Shown one piece after another: positions 25,088-33,925 of a DNA stretch of 64,000 nt; positions within the stretch are counted from its first letter, which is position 1, and each line of letters starts with the position of its first letter. Both the position numbers and the translations under genes were made by a program. The stretch comes from Gordoniibacillus chartarius (GTDB lineage Bacteria > Bacillota > Bacilli > Paenibacillales > NBRC-103111): NCBI RefSeq assembly GCF_042432825.1, contig NZ_JBHLWN010000105.1, positions 1 through 64,000 on the forward strand, given 5' to 3'. Below the pieces are notes generated by a model that was given only the letters and a program-made list of their open reading frames with translations, was not told the origin of the DNA and did no database searches.

Positions 25088-25585
25088 TTATTTTCTCATC
25101 CAATAGAGTGCAACCTTCTCCAGGCGGCGATTCACCGCTTTCGTAAAAAAGCCTTCGTCCCCAAGCGAAATCGGCTTCACCAAAATCGTAAACAGGCCCA
25201 TCCGGTTACCGCCCAGTACATCGGTCATCATTTGATCTCCGATCACGCACGCCTGCTCCGGCTTCAAGCTCATGAGCTGCAGCGCCTTGCGGAACGCCTG
25301 GTTCGTCGGCTTGCGCGCGCTCGGAATGAACGGAATGGCGAGCGGGTCCGCAAACGTGCTGACCCGGGCATGATGATTGTTGGACACAATCACGACTTGA
25401 AAGCCCTTCTGCTTCACAAGCTCCAGCCAGCCGATCAGCTCCGGCGTCGCATGCGGGTCTCTCGCCCCGACAAGCGTATTGTCCAAATCCGTAATAATGC
25501 CGCGAATGCCGGCCTTGTACAGCTCGTTCAAGTCGATATCGTATATCGTCTTCACTTGCAGACGGGGAGTCAGCTTATTCAGCAA
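25088..25585 (-). CDS. yqeG: YqeG-type HAD phosphatase
   Basis: A 165-residue HAD IIIA-type phosphatase. Motif I is TDLDNTLVG, motif II VSNN, the conserved lysine RKPTNQAF, and motif III GDQMMTDVLGGN. Its substrate is not established. The TTG start is preceded by GAGGTGAACGG. First gene of the leftward yqeG-yqeH-aroE-yhbY-nadD-yqeK-rsfS-cvfB run. Confidence 0.93.
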   Translation of the reverse strand: MLNKLTPRLQVKTIYDIDLNELYKAGIRGIITDLDNTLVGARDPHATPELIGWLELVKQKGFQVVIVSNNHHARVSTFADPLAIPFIPSARKPTNQAFRKALQLMSLKPEQACVIGDQMMTDVLGGNRMGLFTILVKPISLGDEGFFTKAVNRRLEKVALYWMRK

Positions 25586-25680
25586 GGTCCGTTCACCTCA
25601 AGCTCTTCCTCATTGTATGGGAAAATGATACCACAGTTGCGTGGCGCGAGCAAAAGCATATCGTGCATGAGTTTCAAACG

Positions 25681-25733
25681 AAAAAACCGATGTCCCGCAA
25701 GGACCGCATCATGCGGCCCGCGAAACCATCGGT
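25681..25733 (-). terminator. Terminator of the MoxR-DUF58-transglutaminase operon
   Basis: Minus strand: ACCGATG ... CATCGGT with an inner GGGCCGCAT/ATGCGGTCC hairpin, then six T, eight bases after the transglutaminase stop codon. Confidence 0.88.
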
Positions 25734-25740
25734 CGTGAGC

Positions 25741-27972
25741 TTACTTTAACTGCATGCGCAAATGCTGCATCGTTCGGACGGCAAGCTGATAGTCTTCCTC
25801 TCCGACGGTCCCTTTGCCGTACTTCGCCCGTTCGAACAAACCGAGCAGCACTTCGAGGTCGTCGGCAATCCAGCGGCTCTTCGCCATCCAGCGGGCAAAC
25901 GATTCGCGCAGCGTTTCGTGCTCCTGACGGCGGTAGCCCTTTCGCTTGCAGTAGCGCAGCAGCCGTTCGAATTCGATGACGACGCGCTGGCTGAAATCGA
26001 CGGGCTCCGGCTTCTTGCGGCGCAGCTGCCGCTTCAGCCAGCCGGTTCTCCACAATACCGCAGCAAGCGCGGCCAGAACGGCCGTGATGCCGCCGGAGAT
26101 GCTCAGCGCGAGTACCGGCGTACCGGTTTGCTCTTGTTCGGCCGCCGGAGCAGGAACGACCGGCTCGGGCTCGATCTCAGGAAGCGGCTCGGAGACCACT
26201 TCCGGCTGAATGAGCGGCATGGCGAAGCCGGAGGTAGGCTCGAACGGAATCCAGCCATAGCCCGGGAAATAAACCTCCGCCCAAGAATGGGCATCCGAAT
26301 TGCGGACGGTGTACGTCCCGGAATCATCAATCATGCTGGGCAGAATGTTTCCAAGCAGCCCTTGGCTGATCTCATCCTGCAGCGATGTCGTGCCGGAGGA
26401 ATAGCCTTTCACCCACCGGGCCGGAATGCCCAGCGAGCGGGTCATGACGACCATTGCGCTCGAATAGTAATCGCAGTACCCTTCCTTCAATTCGAACAGG
26501 AACCGGTCGACAAAATCTTCGCTGCGGCCCTTGGATTCGTCCGGCGTGTTCGTATACTTGAAGTTCATGTTTAAGTACTGCTCCAGCTTCTTGACCTTCT
26601 CGTAAGGCGTCGCCGCATCCTGCGTAACTTGCTCGGCCAGCGTGCGAACCCGCTGCGGGAGTCCTTGCGGCAGCTGGAAATATTCCGGCAGGGCTGCGCG
26701 CAGACTCGAATCGATGACCACTTGCTTGAGCTGCTTCTCGTCGACGATCGGCACCTGCGAAACGACCGTGTACTGCTTCGGATACGTCGTCCGCTCGCCG
26801 CGGAACCGCAGCTCCGATTGCTCCGACGCCCATAACACCGGGGCCGGCTCGGCGCCGCCGTTAATTTCCTGCAGCTGCTGGGCCGTTTTGGCCGCGAACA
26901 GAACGGGAAACGATTGACCGTCGTAAAATTTGAACGTTTGGACGACTTCCTTCGTCTGGACGAGCGACGTATCGATCCTCGATTCCGGCCGCAGGGCACT
27001 GCCTACCCGCGCATTGGTCACGCTCGCACGCCGTTCCGAGTTCGCCAGCTCCCAGCCGCTTCCGTTATACACCGATCTTGTCTCTCCGCGCCAATAACTT
27101 TTTTCCGTCGTATCGACCGTAAACACCGGAGTATAATCGAATCGGAAGCCGCCCCCCAAATCCCGGTCATTGCGGCCGTAACCGGAGGACGTATCCTGCG
27201 CCGGCGCTACCCAGTCGCTGATTTCTCCTTTGCTGGCCAGCAGCACCGCTTCGCCTTTCGCATGCTTCCAGGCTGTGTACGGGTCCGTCAGCAGCGGTTG
27301 AATCGTCGGTGTGTACACCCCCAGCAAAACGACGGCGGCCATCATCATGACGATCGGCATGAGTACGGCGGAAGGATACTGAGCGATGTGCTCCCAGCTT
27401 TTCGGCGCTTTGCGCTGAAACTCGGCAAAGTGCCGCAGGATCAGGAGCATCAGCCCGCAAAACAACACCATCGCAACCTGGGGCCATAAGACAAGCGTAC
27501 TGAACGAATCGCGGATGCAGAAAAATAATATCGTTGCGATCATCCAAACGTATATATTGCGCTTTTGCTTCGCATACCAGTTCGCGAACACATAAACGAT
27601 GCAGGCGCCGAAGCTGAACCAAACGTACGGGGTCATTTGGGCGAGCAAATAACCTAACCAGCTGCCGAACGCGGCGAACGAATCCGGCAGCTGCGAAATC
27701 GCCAGATTCGTCAATAACGCATTATGCACAAAGAATGTGGCGATCATCAGAACGGTTCGCCAGCGCCATGACAGCTTCGGTATCATCAGCACGAATGCCG
27801 TTACGGCAAGCGTCCACTCGACGTGTACGACCGTCTCCGGCCACCACATCGCTTCCTCTTTGCCGGCCCATAAAACATATTGCAGCAGGAAGAGACCGAC
27901 TAAAGCAATGTGAACGGCCCGTCCGAACCAATTGAACGATGAGGCGAGCGAAGAACGGATTCGATCAGCCAC
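25741..27972 (-). CDS. Membrane transglutaminase-like protein (TgpA/DUF3488 type)
   Basis: A 743-residue protein with a multi-spanning N-terminal region (about 6-7 membrane segments within 1-225), a large extracytoplasmic part with the transglutaminase fold, a further membrane segment near 630-650 and a C-terminal DUF4129-like cytoplasmic domain. Catalytic elements: Cys in EGYCDYYSSAMV, His in SDAHSWAEVYF and the final GWIPFEPTSGF. The physiological substrate is unknown. GTG start with AGGAGGG; it overlaps the upstream DUF58 gene by 8 bases. The MoxR-DUF58-TgpA trio is a widespread envelope-associated module. Confidence 0.9.
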   Translation of the reverse strand: MADRIRSSLASSFNWFGRAVHIALVGLFLLQYVLWAGKEEAMWWPETVVHVEWTLAVTAFVLMIPKLSWRWRTVLMIATFFVHNALLTNLAISQLPDSFAAFGSWLGYLLAQMTPYVWFSFGACIVYVFANWYAKQKRNIYVWMIATILFFCIRDSFSTLVLWPQVAMVLFCGLMLLILRHFAEFQRKAPKSWEHIAQYPSAVLMPIVMMMAAVVLLGVYTPTIQPLLTDPYTAWKHAKGEAVLLASKGEISDWVAPAQDTSSGYGRNDRDLGGGFRFDYTPVFTVDTTEKSYWRGETRSVYNGSGWELANSERRASVTNARVGSALRPESRIDTSLVQTKEVVQTFKFYDGQSFPVLFAAKTAQQLQEINGGAEPAPVLWASEQSELRFRGERTTYPKQYTVVSQVPIVDEKQLKQVVIDSSLRAALPEYFQLPQGLPQRVRTLAEQVTQDAATPYEKVKKLEQYLNMNFKYTNTPDESKGRSEDFVDRFLFELKEGYCDYYSSAMVVMTRSLGIPARWVKGYSSGTTSLQDEISQGLLGNILPSMIDDSGTYTVRNSDAHSWAEVYFPGYGWIPFEPTSGFAMPLIQPEVVSEPLPEIEPEPVVPAPAAEQEQTGTPVLALSISGGITAVLAALAAVLWRTGWLKRQLRRKKPEPVDFSQRVVIEFERLLRYCKRKGYRRQEHETLRESFARWMAKSRWIADDLEVLLGLFERAKYGKGTVGEEDYQLAVRTMQHLRMQLK

Positions 27973-29272
27973 TTTGTTTCCCTCCTCCCAATACGGCAGG
28001 CAGATCGTGCAGGCGGGTCACGGCATATCCCAAATAACCTCGGGCCTGCAGCTGCTTGATCCAATCGCCCTGCGGCTCGGCGGCGGCAGCGCTGCGTCCG
28101 GACGTCTTGGCGGCCTTGCTCCCGGCCGCCGGCACGACAGGATCCGAACTGATCCACATATGGCAAGGATTCATCTGGCGCTGCTCGAGCCAGCCGAGCG
28201 TCTTCATCATCGGCGTCCCTTTGCCCGGCGTCACAAGCACGAAGAACGTCCCCGGCGTCCAGTGCTGGGACCGGTTTTGCAGCACCTGCCCGATGGAATG
28301 CTCGCCGTCCGCGTCGACGGAAGTCAAATGGTTCATCACCTGATGCAGATGCTGCACCCCGAGCTTCGGCTCGATCATCACATAGTCCGAACCGACGGAC
28401 AGGAGGCCGATCGCCAGCTTCTTCGCAGCGGCGTATTCAAACAGCGAAGCGGCGATCGATACGGCGAGCTCGAACTGATCCGGGTGCGAATAGGCGTCGG
28501 CGTGACGGTCCAGCACGATGATCGTTTTCGGCAGTGACTCCCGTTCGAATTCTTTCGATTTCCAGGTGCCGGTCTTAGCCGTCGCATTCCAGTGAACCCT
28601 GGACAGCTTATCGCCGTAAATATACTCCCGGACCCCGTTGATCTGCGTCGTTTCGCGAAGCGCCCTCGTTGTCGTCGCATGCATCTGCATGCCTTTAATC
28701 ATCAAATGATATTGATTCCATTCCGGAATCGCCACCGTCTCCGGGGTAACCGTTACGATCCGCGACAAATCTAGAGTCCCTTTGTGCTGGAACAGGCCGA
28801 ATACGTCTTCCGTAACGCAATCCGTATGCCCGAACCGGTATATCCCTCTCTTGAGCGGGGCGGTCACATATTCGATCTCGCCGCGGCGTTTCCAGTCCAG
28901 CGTCAGCGTGCCTTCATAGGCCTGGCTGTCCCCGTCATGGCGGGTGATCCGGTCCCGGATCAGCATGTACGGAATCGGCCACAGTCCCGGAACCTGTACC
29001 CGCACTTGTACGGCAAGCGACTGGCCCGCCCGCAGGCGGGCTTCCTGTTCGTGCTCGGGAAAGCTGCGCACGCCGGAGGCGCTTCGAATGCCGCTCCAGC
29101 GTCCCAGCACCAAATACAAGCATAGCACCGTAACCGTTACAAACAGCAGCGTCGCCAGCTTCCCGCCCTGAAAAACAACAAAGAGAAGGCTGCAAACGAA
29201 GGTGATCGTTACGTACCAGTACGGTATCGTCCACTTTGGTTCTTGCGGTCGCAGTTCCGGCTGCCCTTTCAT
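27965..29272 (-). CDS. DUF58 domain protein of a MoxR module
   Basis: A 435-residue protein with two N-terminal membrane segments (about 17-60) and a DUF58 domain, marked by GVREYIYGDKLSRVHWNATA. The following region has a von Willebrand A-like start (KTIIVLDRHADAY). These proteins are paired with MoxR ATPases and are thought to be chaperoned or remodelled by them. A 4-base gap separates it from moxR upstream, and it overlaps the transglutaminase gene downstream. Confidence 0.9.
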   Translation of the reverse strand: MKGQPELRPQEPKWTIPYWYVTITFVCSLLFVVFQGGKLATLLFVTVTVLCLYLVLGRWSGIRSASGVRSFPEHEQEARLRAGQSLAVQVRVQVPGLWPIPYMLIRDRITRHDGDSQAYEGTLTLDWKRRGEIEYVTAPLKRGIYRFGHTDCVTEDVFGLFQHKGTLDLSRIVTVTPETVAIPEWNQYHLMIKGMQMHATTTRALRETTQINGVREYIYGDKLSRVHWNATAKTGTWKSKEFERESLPKTIIVLDRHADAYSHPDQFELAVSIAASLFEYAAAKKLAIGLLSVGSDYVMIEPKLGVQHLHQVMNHLTSVDADGEHSIGQVLQNRSQHWTPGTFFVLVTPGKGTPMMKTLGWLEQRQMNPCHMWISSDPVVPAAGSKAAKTSGRSAAAAEPQGDWIKQLQARGYLGYAVTRLHDLPAVLGGGKQSG

Positions 29273-29276
29273 CCGA

Positions 29277-30233
29277 TCACTTCTCCAATCGGATCGGCAC
29301 CGGCACGGATTGGAACACTTTTTCGAGCACGGAAACGGAAGTGGCTCCTTCCATGATCGCTTCCGATTTCAGAATCAGCCGGTGGCCGAGTACGTAAGGT
29401 GCCAGGAATTTGACATCGTCCGGGATGACGTAGCCGCGCCCCTGCAGGAACGCGTACGCTTTACACGCCTGAACAAGCGAGATCGTTGCCCGCGGACTCG
29501 TTCCCAGGAACACGGACGGGTGCTCGCGGGTGGCGCGCGCGATAGCGACGAGATAAGCGACGACGGCATCGTCGATATGGATATCACGCGCTTGCTTTTG
29601 CATCGCATAGACGTGTTCGGCGTCCGTCACCGCTTCGATGCTTTCGAGCGGATGCTGCTTGGATTGCGACAGGATCATCTTCTGCTCCGTCTCGGCGTCG
29701 GGGTAGCCGAGGCTGAATTTGAACATGAACCGGTCGAGCTGCGCTTCGGGCAGCGTATACGTCCCTTCGAAATCAATCGGGTTTTGCGTCGCCAGCAGAA
29801 GGAATGGAGTCGGCAGCGGATGCAGCTCGCCGTCAACCGTAATATGGCGCTCCTCCATCGCCTCCAGCAGGGCGGATTGCGTCTTCGTCGTGGCCCGGTT
29901 GATTTCGTCTACGAGCAAAATATTGGTCAGCACCGGACCCGGACGGAACAGAAACTCCTCCTGCTTCGGGTGGTAGATCGACACGCCGGTAATATCGGTC
30001 GGCAGCAGATCCGGGTTGCATTGAATACGCCGGAACTGGCCGTGAATGGATTTGGCAAGCGCTTTAATCAATACGGTTTTGCCGGTACCCGGGACATCCT
30101 CCAGAAGCACGTGACCGCCGGCTAACAACGCTGTGAGAAGCAATTGAATTTCATGGCTCTTCCCTAAAATGCAAGATTCGAGGTTGCGCTGCATCTGAGC
30201 AAGCGCTTGCGTGTGCGCGACTGTGGTTTCCAT
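29277..30233 (-). CDS. MoxR-family AAA+ ATPase
   Basis: A 318-residue AAA_3/AAA_lid ATPase. Walker A is EDVPGTGKTVL, Walker B NILLVDEINRA, sensor 1 LLATQNP, and the MoxR-specific GTYTLPEAQLDRFMF follows. GGGAGGATCTCCG supports the ATG at 30233 rather than the codon 5 residues earlier. A TACAAT -10-like hexamer about 50 bases upstream may be its promoter, though the -35 is poor. First gene of the operon with DUF58 and transglutaminase. Confidence 0.93.
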   Translation of the reverse strand: METTVAHTQALAQMQRNLESCILGKSHEIQLLLTALLAGGHVLLEDVPGTGKTVLIKALAKSIHGQFRRIQCNPDLLPTDITGVSIYHPKQEEFLFRPGPVLTNILLVDEINRATTKTQSALLEAMEERHITVDGELHPLPTPFLLLATQNPIDFEGTYTLPEAQLDRFMFKFSLGYPDAETEQKMILSQSKQHPLESIEAVTDAEHVYAMQKQARDIHIDDAVVAYLVAIARATREHPSVFLGTSPRATISLVQACKAYAFLQGRGYVIPDDVKFLAPYVLGHRLILKSEAIMEGATSVSVLEKVFQSVPVPIRLEK

Positions 30234-30377
30234 CGGAGATCCTCCCAAGTTGAGGTGAACTAAAAAGACGAAAGTAGATATAATTTTAATTGTACAGGAA
30301 ATCCGACGCTGACGTATACTTGTAAAAATACTAAATTTTCTTGGTATTAATTACATCCGTTAGCGAACGGAAAAAAC

Positions 30378-30410
30378 GCAAAAAGGCCCGCCGGAAAATC
30401 CGGCCGACCT
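30378..30410 (-). terminator. Terminator of the spoVA operon
   Basis: Minus strand: AGGTCGGCCGG / CCGGCGGGCCT stem with an ATTTT loop and four to five T, about 40 bases after the spoVAE stop. Confidence 0.88.
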
Positions 30411-30447
30411 ACTTATACGAAAAGCGGACGCAAAAGGTTGCAGCGGC

Positions 30448-30804
30448 TCATCCTCTAGGTCTGGCAACGACGGCGGCCAAGAACGAGAAAATGATCGCCG
30501 CCGATATGCCTGCGCTCGTCACCTGAAAGATGCCTGTAATAATGCCGATCGGGCCGTCCTTGTTCAGTTCCCGGATCGCCCCGTGCGTCAGCGCGTTGCC
30601 GAAGCTTGTGATCGGCACGGTGGCGCCTGCGCCGGCAAATTTGACGAGCGGCTCGTACCATCCGAAGCCGTCCAGCAGCGCCCCTATAACAACGAGCGTC
30701 GTCATCGTATGCGCCGGGGTCAGCCTGCCCACATCCATCATCAACTGGCCGACGACGCAGATGGCTCCGCCTACGATGAAGGCCCAAACATAATCCATAA
30801 ACAC
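30448..30804 (-). CDS. spoVAE: Stage V sporulation protein AE (SpoVAEb type)
   Basis: A 118-residue membrane protein with about four membrane segments, part of the SpoVA channel that moves Ca-dipicolinate into the forespore and out at germination. Typical sequence: GGAICVVGQLMMD, TPAHTMTTLVVIGALLDGFG and PITSFGNALTHGA. AAGGAGGAATAGCC precedes a GTG; an ATG two codons later is the alternative. It is 3 bases after spoVAD. Confidence 0.95.
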   Translation of the reverse strand: MFMDYVWAFIVGGAICVVGQLMMDVGRLTPAHTMTTLVVIGALLDGFGWYEPLVKFAGAGATVPITSFGNALTHGAIRELNKDGPIGIITGIFQVTSAGISAAIIFSFLAAVVARPRG

Positions 30805-30807
30805 CGG

Positions 30808-31827
30808 CTATTCCTCCTTCATTTCAATCGCAACCGCATGAGCGATGCATGGAATCGTCTCTCCCTGCTGATAGGTCAGCGGAGAATGCAGCGATCCCGT
30901 AGCTGCGACCAGAATCCGCTTCAGCTCGCCGCGGCGCATCCGTTTCAGCAAATGGCCGTAGGTAACGGTCGCCGAGCAGGCTGCGCCGCTGCCTCCGGCC
31001 TGAACATCGGTTTTCTGCTTCTCGAGATCGTAAATTAACATGGCGCAATCCTTATAATCCGTCTGCCCGATCGGAATGCCCCTTTCCTTGAACAGCTCGA
31101 TCGCGATAGCATGTCCGACCGACGCCAAGTCGCCGGTCACGATCAAGTCGTAATAGCCGGGCTCCCTGTTGAAATCGCGCAGATGGGCCGCGATCGTATC
31201 GACGGCGGCAGGCGCCATGGCGGCTCCCATATTGTTGGGGTCCTTTATCCCCATATCGACGACTTTGCCGATTGTCGCCCCTGTTACGACAGGTCCTTCC
31301 CCCGATGGCGCAAGCACCGCCGCACCGGCTCCCGTTACCGTAAATTGAGCGGTAGGGGCTTTCTGGGCGCCGTATTCCGTCGGATAACGAAATTGCTTTT
31401 CCACGGAGCTGTTATGGCTGCACGTGCCGCACATCGCATAGCGGGCATGATTGGTCGATACCATAAGGGCCGCCAGCGCAAGTCCTTCCATCGACGTCGA
31501 GCATGCGCCGAAGATGCCCAGATACGGAATCGACAAATCGCGTATGGCGAAAGTATTGGAGATGATCTGGTTCATCAAATCGCCGCCGACATAAAAGCTG
31601 ATCTCGTCCTTCGACTTTCCGGCATGCTTCATTGCCAGCTCGGTCGCTTCCCCTAGCAGCTTGCGTTCCGCACGCTCCCAGCTGCTCTCCCCGATCAGCG
31701 ACTCGCTATGTACGCGGTCGAAATCGTTCGCGATCGGGCCCTTTCCTTCCTCAGGACCGACAACCGTTCCGGTGCCGATAATTACGGGAGCTTGCTCAAA
31801 GCTCCAGCTCTGTTGACCCTGCAGCAT
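30808..31827 (-). CDS. spoVAD: Stage V sporulation protein AD
   Basis: A 339-residue soluble SpoVA component with a thiolase-like fold; the B. subtilis protein binds dipicolinic acid. Characteristic stretches are PVIIGTGTVVGPEEGKGP, GIFGACSTSMEGLALAA, AAVDTIAAHL and DYKDCAMLIYD. Start ATG after TTAGGAGG. Middle gene of the spoVAC-AD-AE operon. Confidence 0.97.
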   Translation of the reverse strand: MLQGQQSWSFEQAPVIIGTGTVVGPEEGKGPIANDFDRVHSESLIGESSWERAERKLLGEATELAMKHAGKSKDEISFYVGGDLMNQIISNTFAIRDLSIPYLGIFGACSTSMEGLALAALMVSTNHARYAMCGTCSHNSSVEKQFRYPTEYGAQKAPTAQFTVTGAGAAVLAPSGEGPVVTGATIGKVVDMGIKDPNNMGAAMAPAAVDTIAAHLRDFNREPGYYDLIVTGDLASVGHAIAIELFKERGIPIGQTDYKDCAMLIYDLEKQKTDVQAGGSGAACSATVTYGHLLKRMRRGELKRILVAATGSLHSPLTYQQGETIPCIAHAVAIEMKEE

Positions 31828-31830
31828 GTT

Positions 31831-32310
31831 TCAGCCTCCTAAACCAAAGATCCAATACACGATGCCGATGAAAAATGCAGCGACCACCCCATACGAGATG
31901 ACAGCTCCGGCCAATTTAAACATTTGGCTGGCAACTCCAAGTACGAAGCCTTCCGATCGGGCTTCAAGCGCCGCAGAGCTCATCGAATTCGCGAACCCGG
32001 TTACGGGAACGGCCGTTCCGGCTCCCGCCCATTGCGCGATTTTATCGTATACCCCGAAGCTGGTCAGGACGACCGAAATGAAGATGAGCACTGCCACGGT
32101 CGGGTTGCCGGCCGTTTCCTCGGTAAATCCGAAGTAGGTCTGGAACAGCTTCATAAGTGCTTCTCCAAATGTGCAGATGGCACCTCCGACGAGAAACGCC
32201 AGCGTGCAATTGCGCCCGACCGAGCGTTTCGGCTCCATTTTCTTGGCTAAATCCTGATACTGCTTCTGCTGTTTCGTGAAACCGCCCTTCGGCTTGGCCG
32301 CCGTGGTCAT
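31831..32310 (-). CDS. spoVAC: Stage V sporulation protein AC
   Basis: A 159-residue membrane protein with about four membrane segments. SpoVAC of B. subtilis behaves as a mechanosensitive channel in dipicolinate release. It contains FLVGGAICTFGEALMKLF and GAGTAVPVTGFANSMSS, typical of the family. AAGGGGG lies before the ATG. First gene of the operon; a forespore SigG promoter is expected upstream, but the sequence gives only weak -35/-10 candidates around 32330-32365. Confidence 0.96.
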   Translation of the reverse strand: MTTAAKPKGGFTKQQKQYQDLAKKMEPKRSVGRNCTLAFLVGGAICTFGEALMKLFQTYFGFTEETAGNPTVAVLIFISVVLTSFGVYDKIAQWAGAGTAVPVTGFANSMSSAALEARSEGFVLGVASQMFKLAGAVISYGVVAAFFIGIVYWIFGLGG

Positions 32311-32403
32311 ACAAGGTCCCCCTTTGATTCGACTTCCATAGGTCTATATTTTGCAAATGGAGGCGGGTCTATTTGTACTGAACGTTGGAAAACAGAGACA
32401 ACG

Positions 32404-32448
32404 CCAAAAACACCCGCCGGGTGCGCGGTCAGCGGCGCCGGCGGGTGC
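32404..32448 (-). terminator. Terminator of the 25-codon membrane micro-ORF
   Basis: Minus strand: CACCCGCCGG / CCGGCGGGTG, a perfect 10-bp stem around a 16-base loop, followed by five T. It lies about 20 bases after the micro-ORF stop and insulates it from spoVAC. Confidence 0.9.
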
Positions 32449-32468
32449 AAGGTAATCCTGTTGTCCGG

Positions 32469-32546
32469 TTACATAAACAAAGCCAGTATGGCGGACAATA
32501 ATACAAATAAGACGAGTACCAACCATAGAAATTGGTTTTTGGTCAT
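32469..32546 (-). CDS. Hydrophobic 25-residue micro-protein
   Basis: A micro-ORF, MTKNQF followed by one hydrophobic helix of about 19 residues (LWLVLVLFVLLSAILALFM). TTGAGGAG lies 9-10 bases before the ATG and a strong terminator follows at 32404-32448, so it has the layout of an expressed gene. It is similar in style to other tiny single-span spore or membrane proteins of Bacillales, but I do not recognise a family. Neighbours are the spoVA operon (downstream) and an amidase gene (upstream, same strand). Confidence 0.6.
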   Translation of the reverse strand: MTKNQFLWLVLVLFVLLSAILALFM

Positions 32547-32667
32547 GAAGGCGCGCTCCTCAAATTCGATCTTGTTCTGTATGTATGCTATGTTCCGGAA
32601 GATTGTCTTGTGCAAGGGCGCAAGCAAGGCCAGGCGCACCGTTGCCCGGCCTTCAATCAACGCTGCC

Positions 32668-33372
32668 TTATTCATCAGGCTGTCCCGAAGCCCGGCGAAG
32701 CGCATTCGCCAGCCGGTGAAATTCTTCCCGTGCGGCCGGCACGTCCGTTGCGAAATAGGCTGCGGACAAAAACGCGATCAGCTTGTTCGCATCTTCCACA
32801 CTCATTACAGGCATCGTATCGGCACCTCCAATTATGGCGTCATAATGATATTGAACCGTGTTGACGACATCCTGCCAGCTTTTTCCCCAGCTTTTGATAT
32901 AATCGATCGGATCGGAATGAGTCGTACCTCCGAGATAGCGCGTCACTTCGTAATGCGACCACAGCGTACCGCTTCCGTCCGGTCGCGCCGTCGTCACCCC
33001 CAGCCCCCTCAGCGCCAAATAATATGCGGCACGCTGGCACCAAGCGTCGAAAGATCTGGCGAATTGCTCGGCTGTCTTGTTCGAGCACAGCTCCAGATGG
33101 ATAAACCGCGGGTTGGCGTTCGGACCTGCACCGTAAGCCAAATAATCGGGATTGGCGACCTGGATAATCTCGTTCGGATCGATAAATTCATGTACGAATG
33201 CATTTTGGAACGTTCTCGCTTCATAGGCCCGTTCGGAACGTGCCGTATCGTTCGGATTTGCCGTCTGGTGCATTACGACTCCCTCCCAGCGGCCGACTCC
33301 GCCGCGGTAAGGAATTTGCGGCAGACCCGGTATCCAGTCTACAATTACTGGATAGAGCGAATAAGCGCACAT
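32668..33372 (-). CDS. N-acetylmuramoyl-L-alanine amidase (Amidase_2 type)
   Basis: A 234-residue peptidoglycan hydrolase. Zinc-ligand-type histidines appear in GVVMHQTANP, FIHLELCSN and GGTTHSDPIDY; YLAYGAGPNANPRFIH is typical of phage-lysin/CwlA-like amidases. The frame is open 74 codons further upstream, but GGAGGAGGTGACAGTC directly precedes the ATG at 33372. No signal peptide or cell-wall-binding repeat is seen; the C-terminal about 40 residues (VEDANKLIAFLSAAYFATD) form a helical tail. Cytoplasmic or mother-cell location (spore cortex, lysis) is possible. Confidence 0.85.
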   Translation of the reverse strand: MCAYSLYPVIVDWIPGLPQIPYRGGVGRWEGVVMHQTANPNDTARSERAYEARTFQNAFVHEFIDPNEIIQVANPDYLAYGAGPNANPRFIHLELCSNKTAEQFARSFDAWCQRAAYYLALRGLGVTTARPDGSGTLWSHYEVTRYLGGTTHSDPIDYIKSWGKSWQDVVNTVQYHYDAIIGGADTMPVMSVEDANKLIAFLSAAYFATDVPAAREEFHRLANALRRASGQPDE

Positions 33373-33470
33373 GACTGTCACCTCCTCCGACCAGCTTATA
33401 GCCAGCATATGTGAGAGCAGGTACGAGTGTGCAGGCGAGATCGCACATCCATAGAGGAGGACATGGGAAG

Positions 33471-33857
33471 GTGAATCATAAGCGGCTGATCGAGTACGGA
33501 CTTGAATTTCGCGCAACAAGCCTGAGGTATCCGTTTGACCCGGATTTGGCCGTTCTGTATGTGCGCGAGAAAATGTTTGCCTTGTTCGGCACACGCGGCG
33601 GCGTGGAAAGCGTCAATTTGAAAGCGGATCCCGAGGAAGCGTGGCTGCAGCGGGAAACGTACCCGGGCTCCGTTCTGCCGGGCTGGCATATGAACAAGCG
33701 CCATTGGAATACGGTGCTTCTGGACGGGACAGTTCCGGACGAGGTGGTGACGGCTATGCTGGAGGAGTCTTATCGGCTTGTTGTGGCGAAGCTTCCCAAA
33801 GCCGACCGGGAAATTTTGGGGCTATGGCTGGATACGGGCGCGGCGAAGCAGAGATAG
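33471..33857 (+). CDS. MmcQ/YjbR family protein
   Basis: A 128-residue protein of the MmcQ/YjbR fold: DLAVLYVREKMFALFG, VNLKADPEEAWLQRE, PGWHMNKRHWNTV. Members are small cytoplasmic proteins with a CyaY-like fold; function is not established. GGGAAG directly precedes the GTG at 33471; the frame is open 20 codons upstream without a site. It is divergent from the amidase gene and ends at a hairpin (33871-33905). Confidence 0.88.
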   Translation: MNHKRLIEYGLEFRATSLRYPFDPDLAVLYVREKMFALFGTRGGVESVNLKADPEEAWLQRETYPGSVLPGWHMNKRHWNTVLLDGTVPDEVVTAMLEESYRLVVAKLPKADREILGLWLDTGAAKQR

Positions 33858-33870
33858 ACGAATAGAAGGA

Positions 33871-33908
33871 AACGGCATGCCTCCGACCAAGAGAAGCATG
33901 CCGTTATT
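33871..33908. terminator. Terminator between the YjbR gene and a convergent small ORF
   Basis: AACGGCATGC / GCATGCCGTT is a perfect 10-bp stem with a 15-base loop, 13 bases after the YjbR stop. ATT follows on the plus strand. Confidence 0.7.
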
Positions 33909-33925
33909 CGTATCCCGGCGCCATA

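Noticed and set aside
23735..25738. 667-codon rightward frame
   Set aside because: Antisense to yqeH, yqeG and the start of aroE, all well supported.
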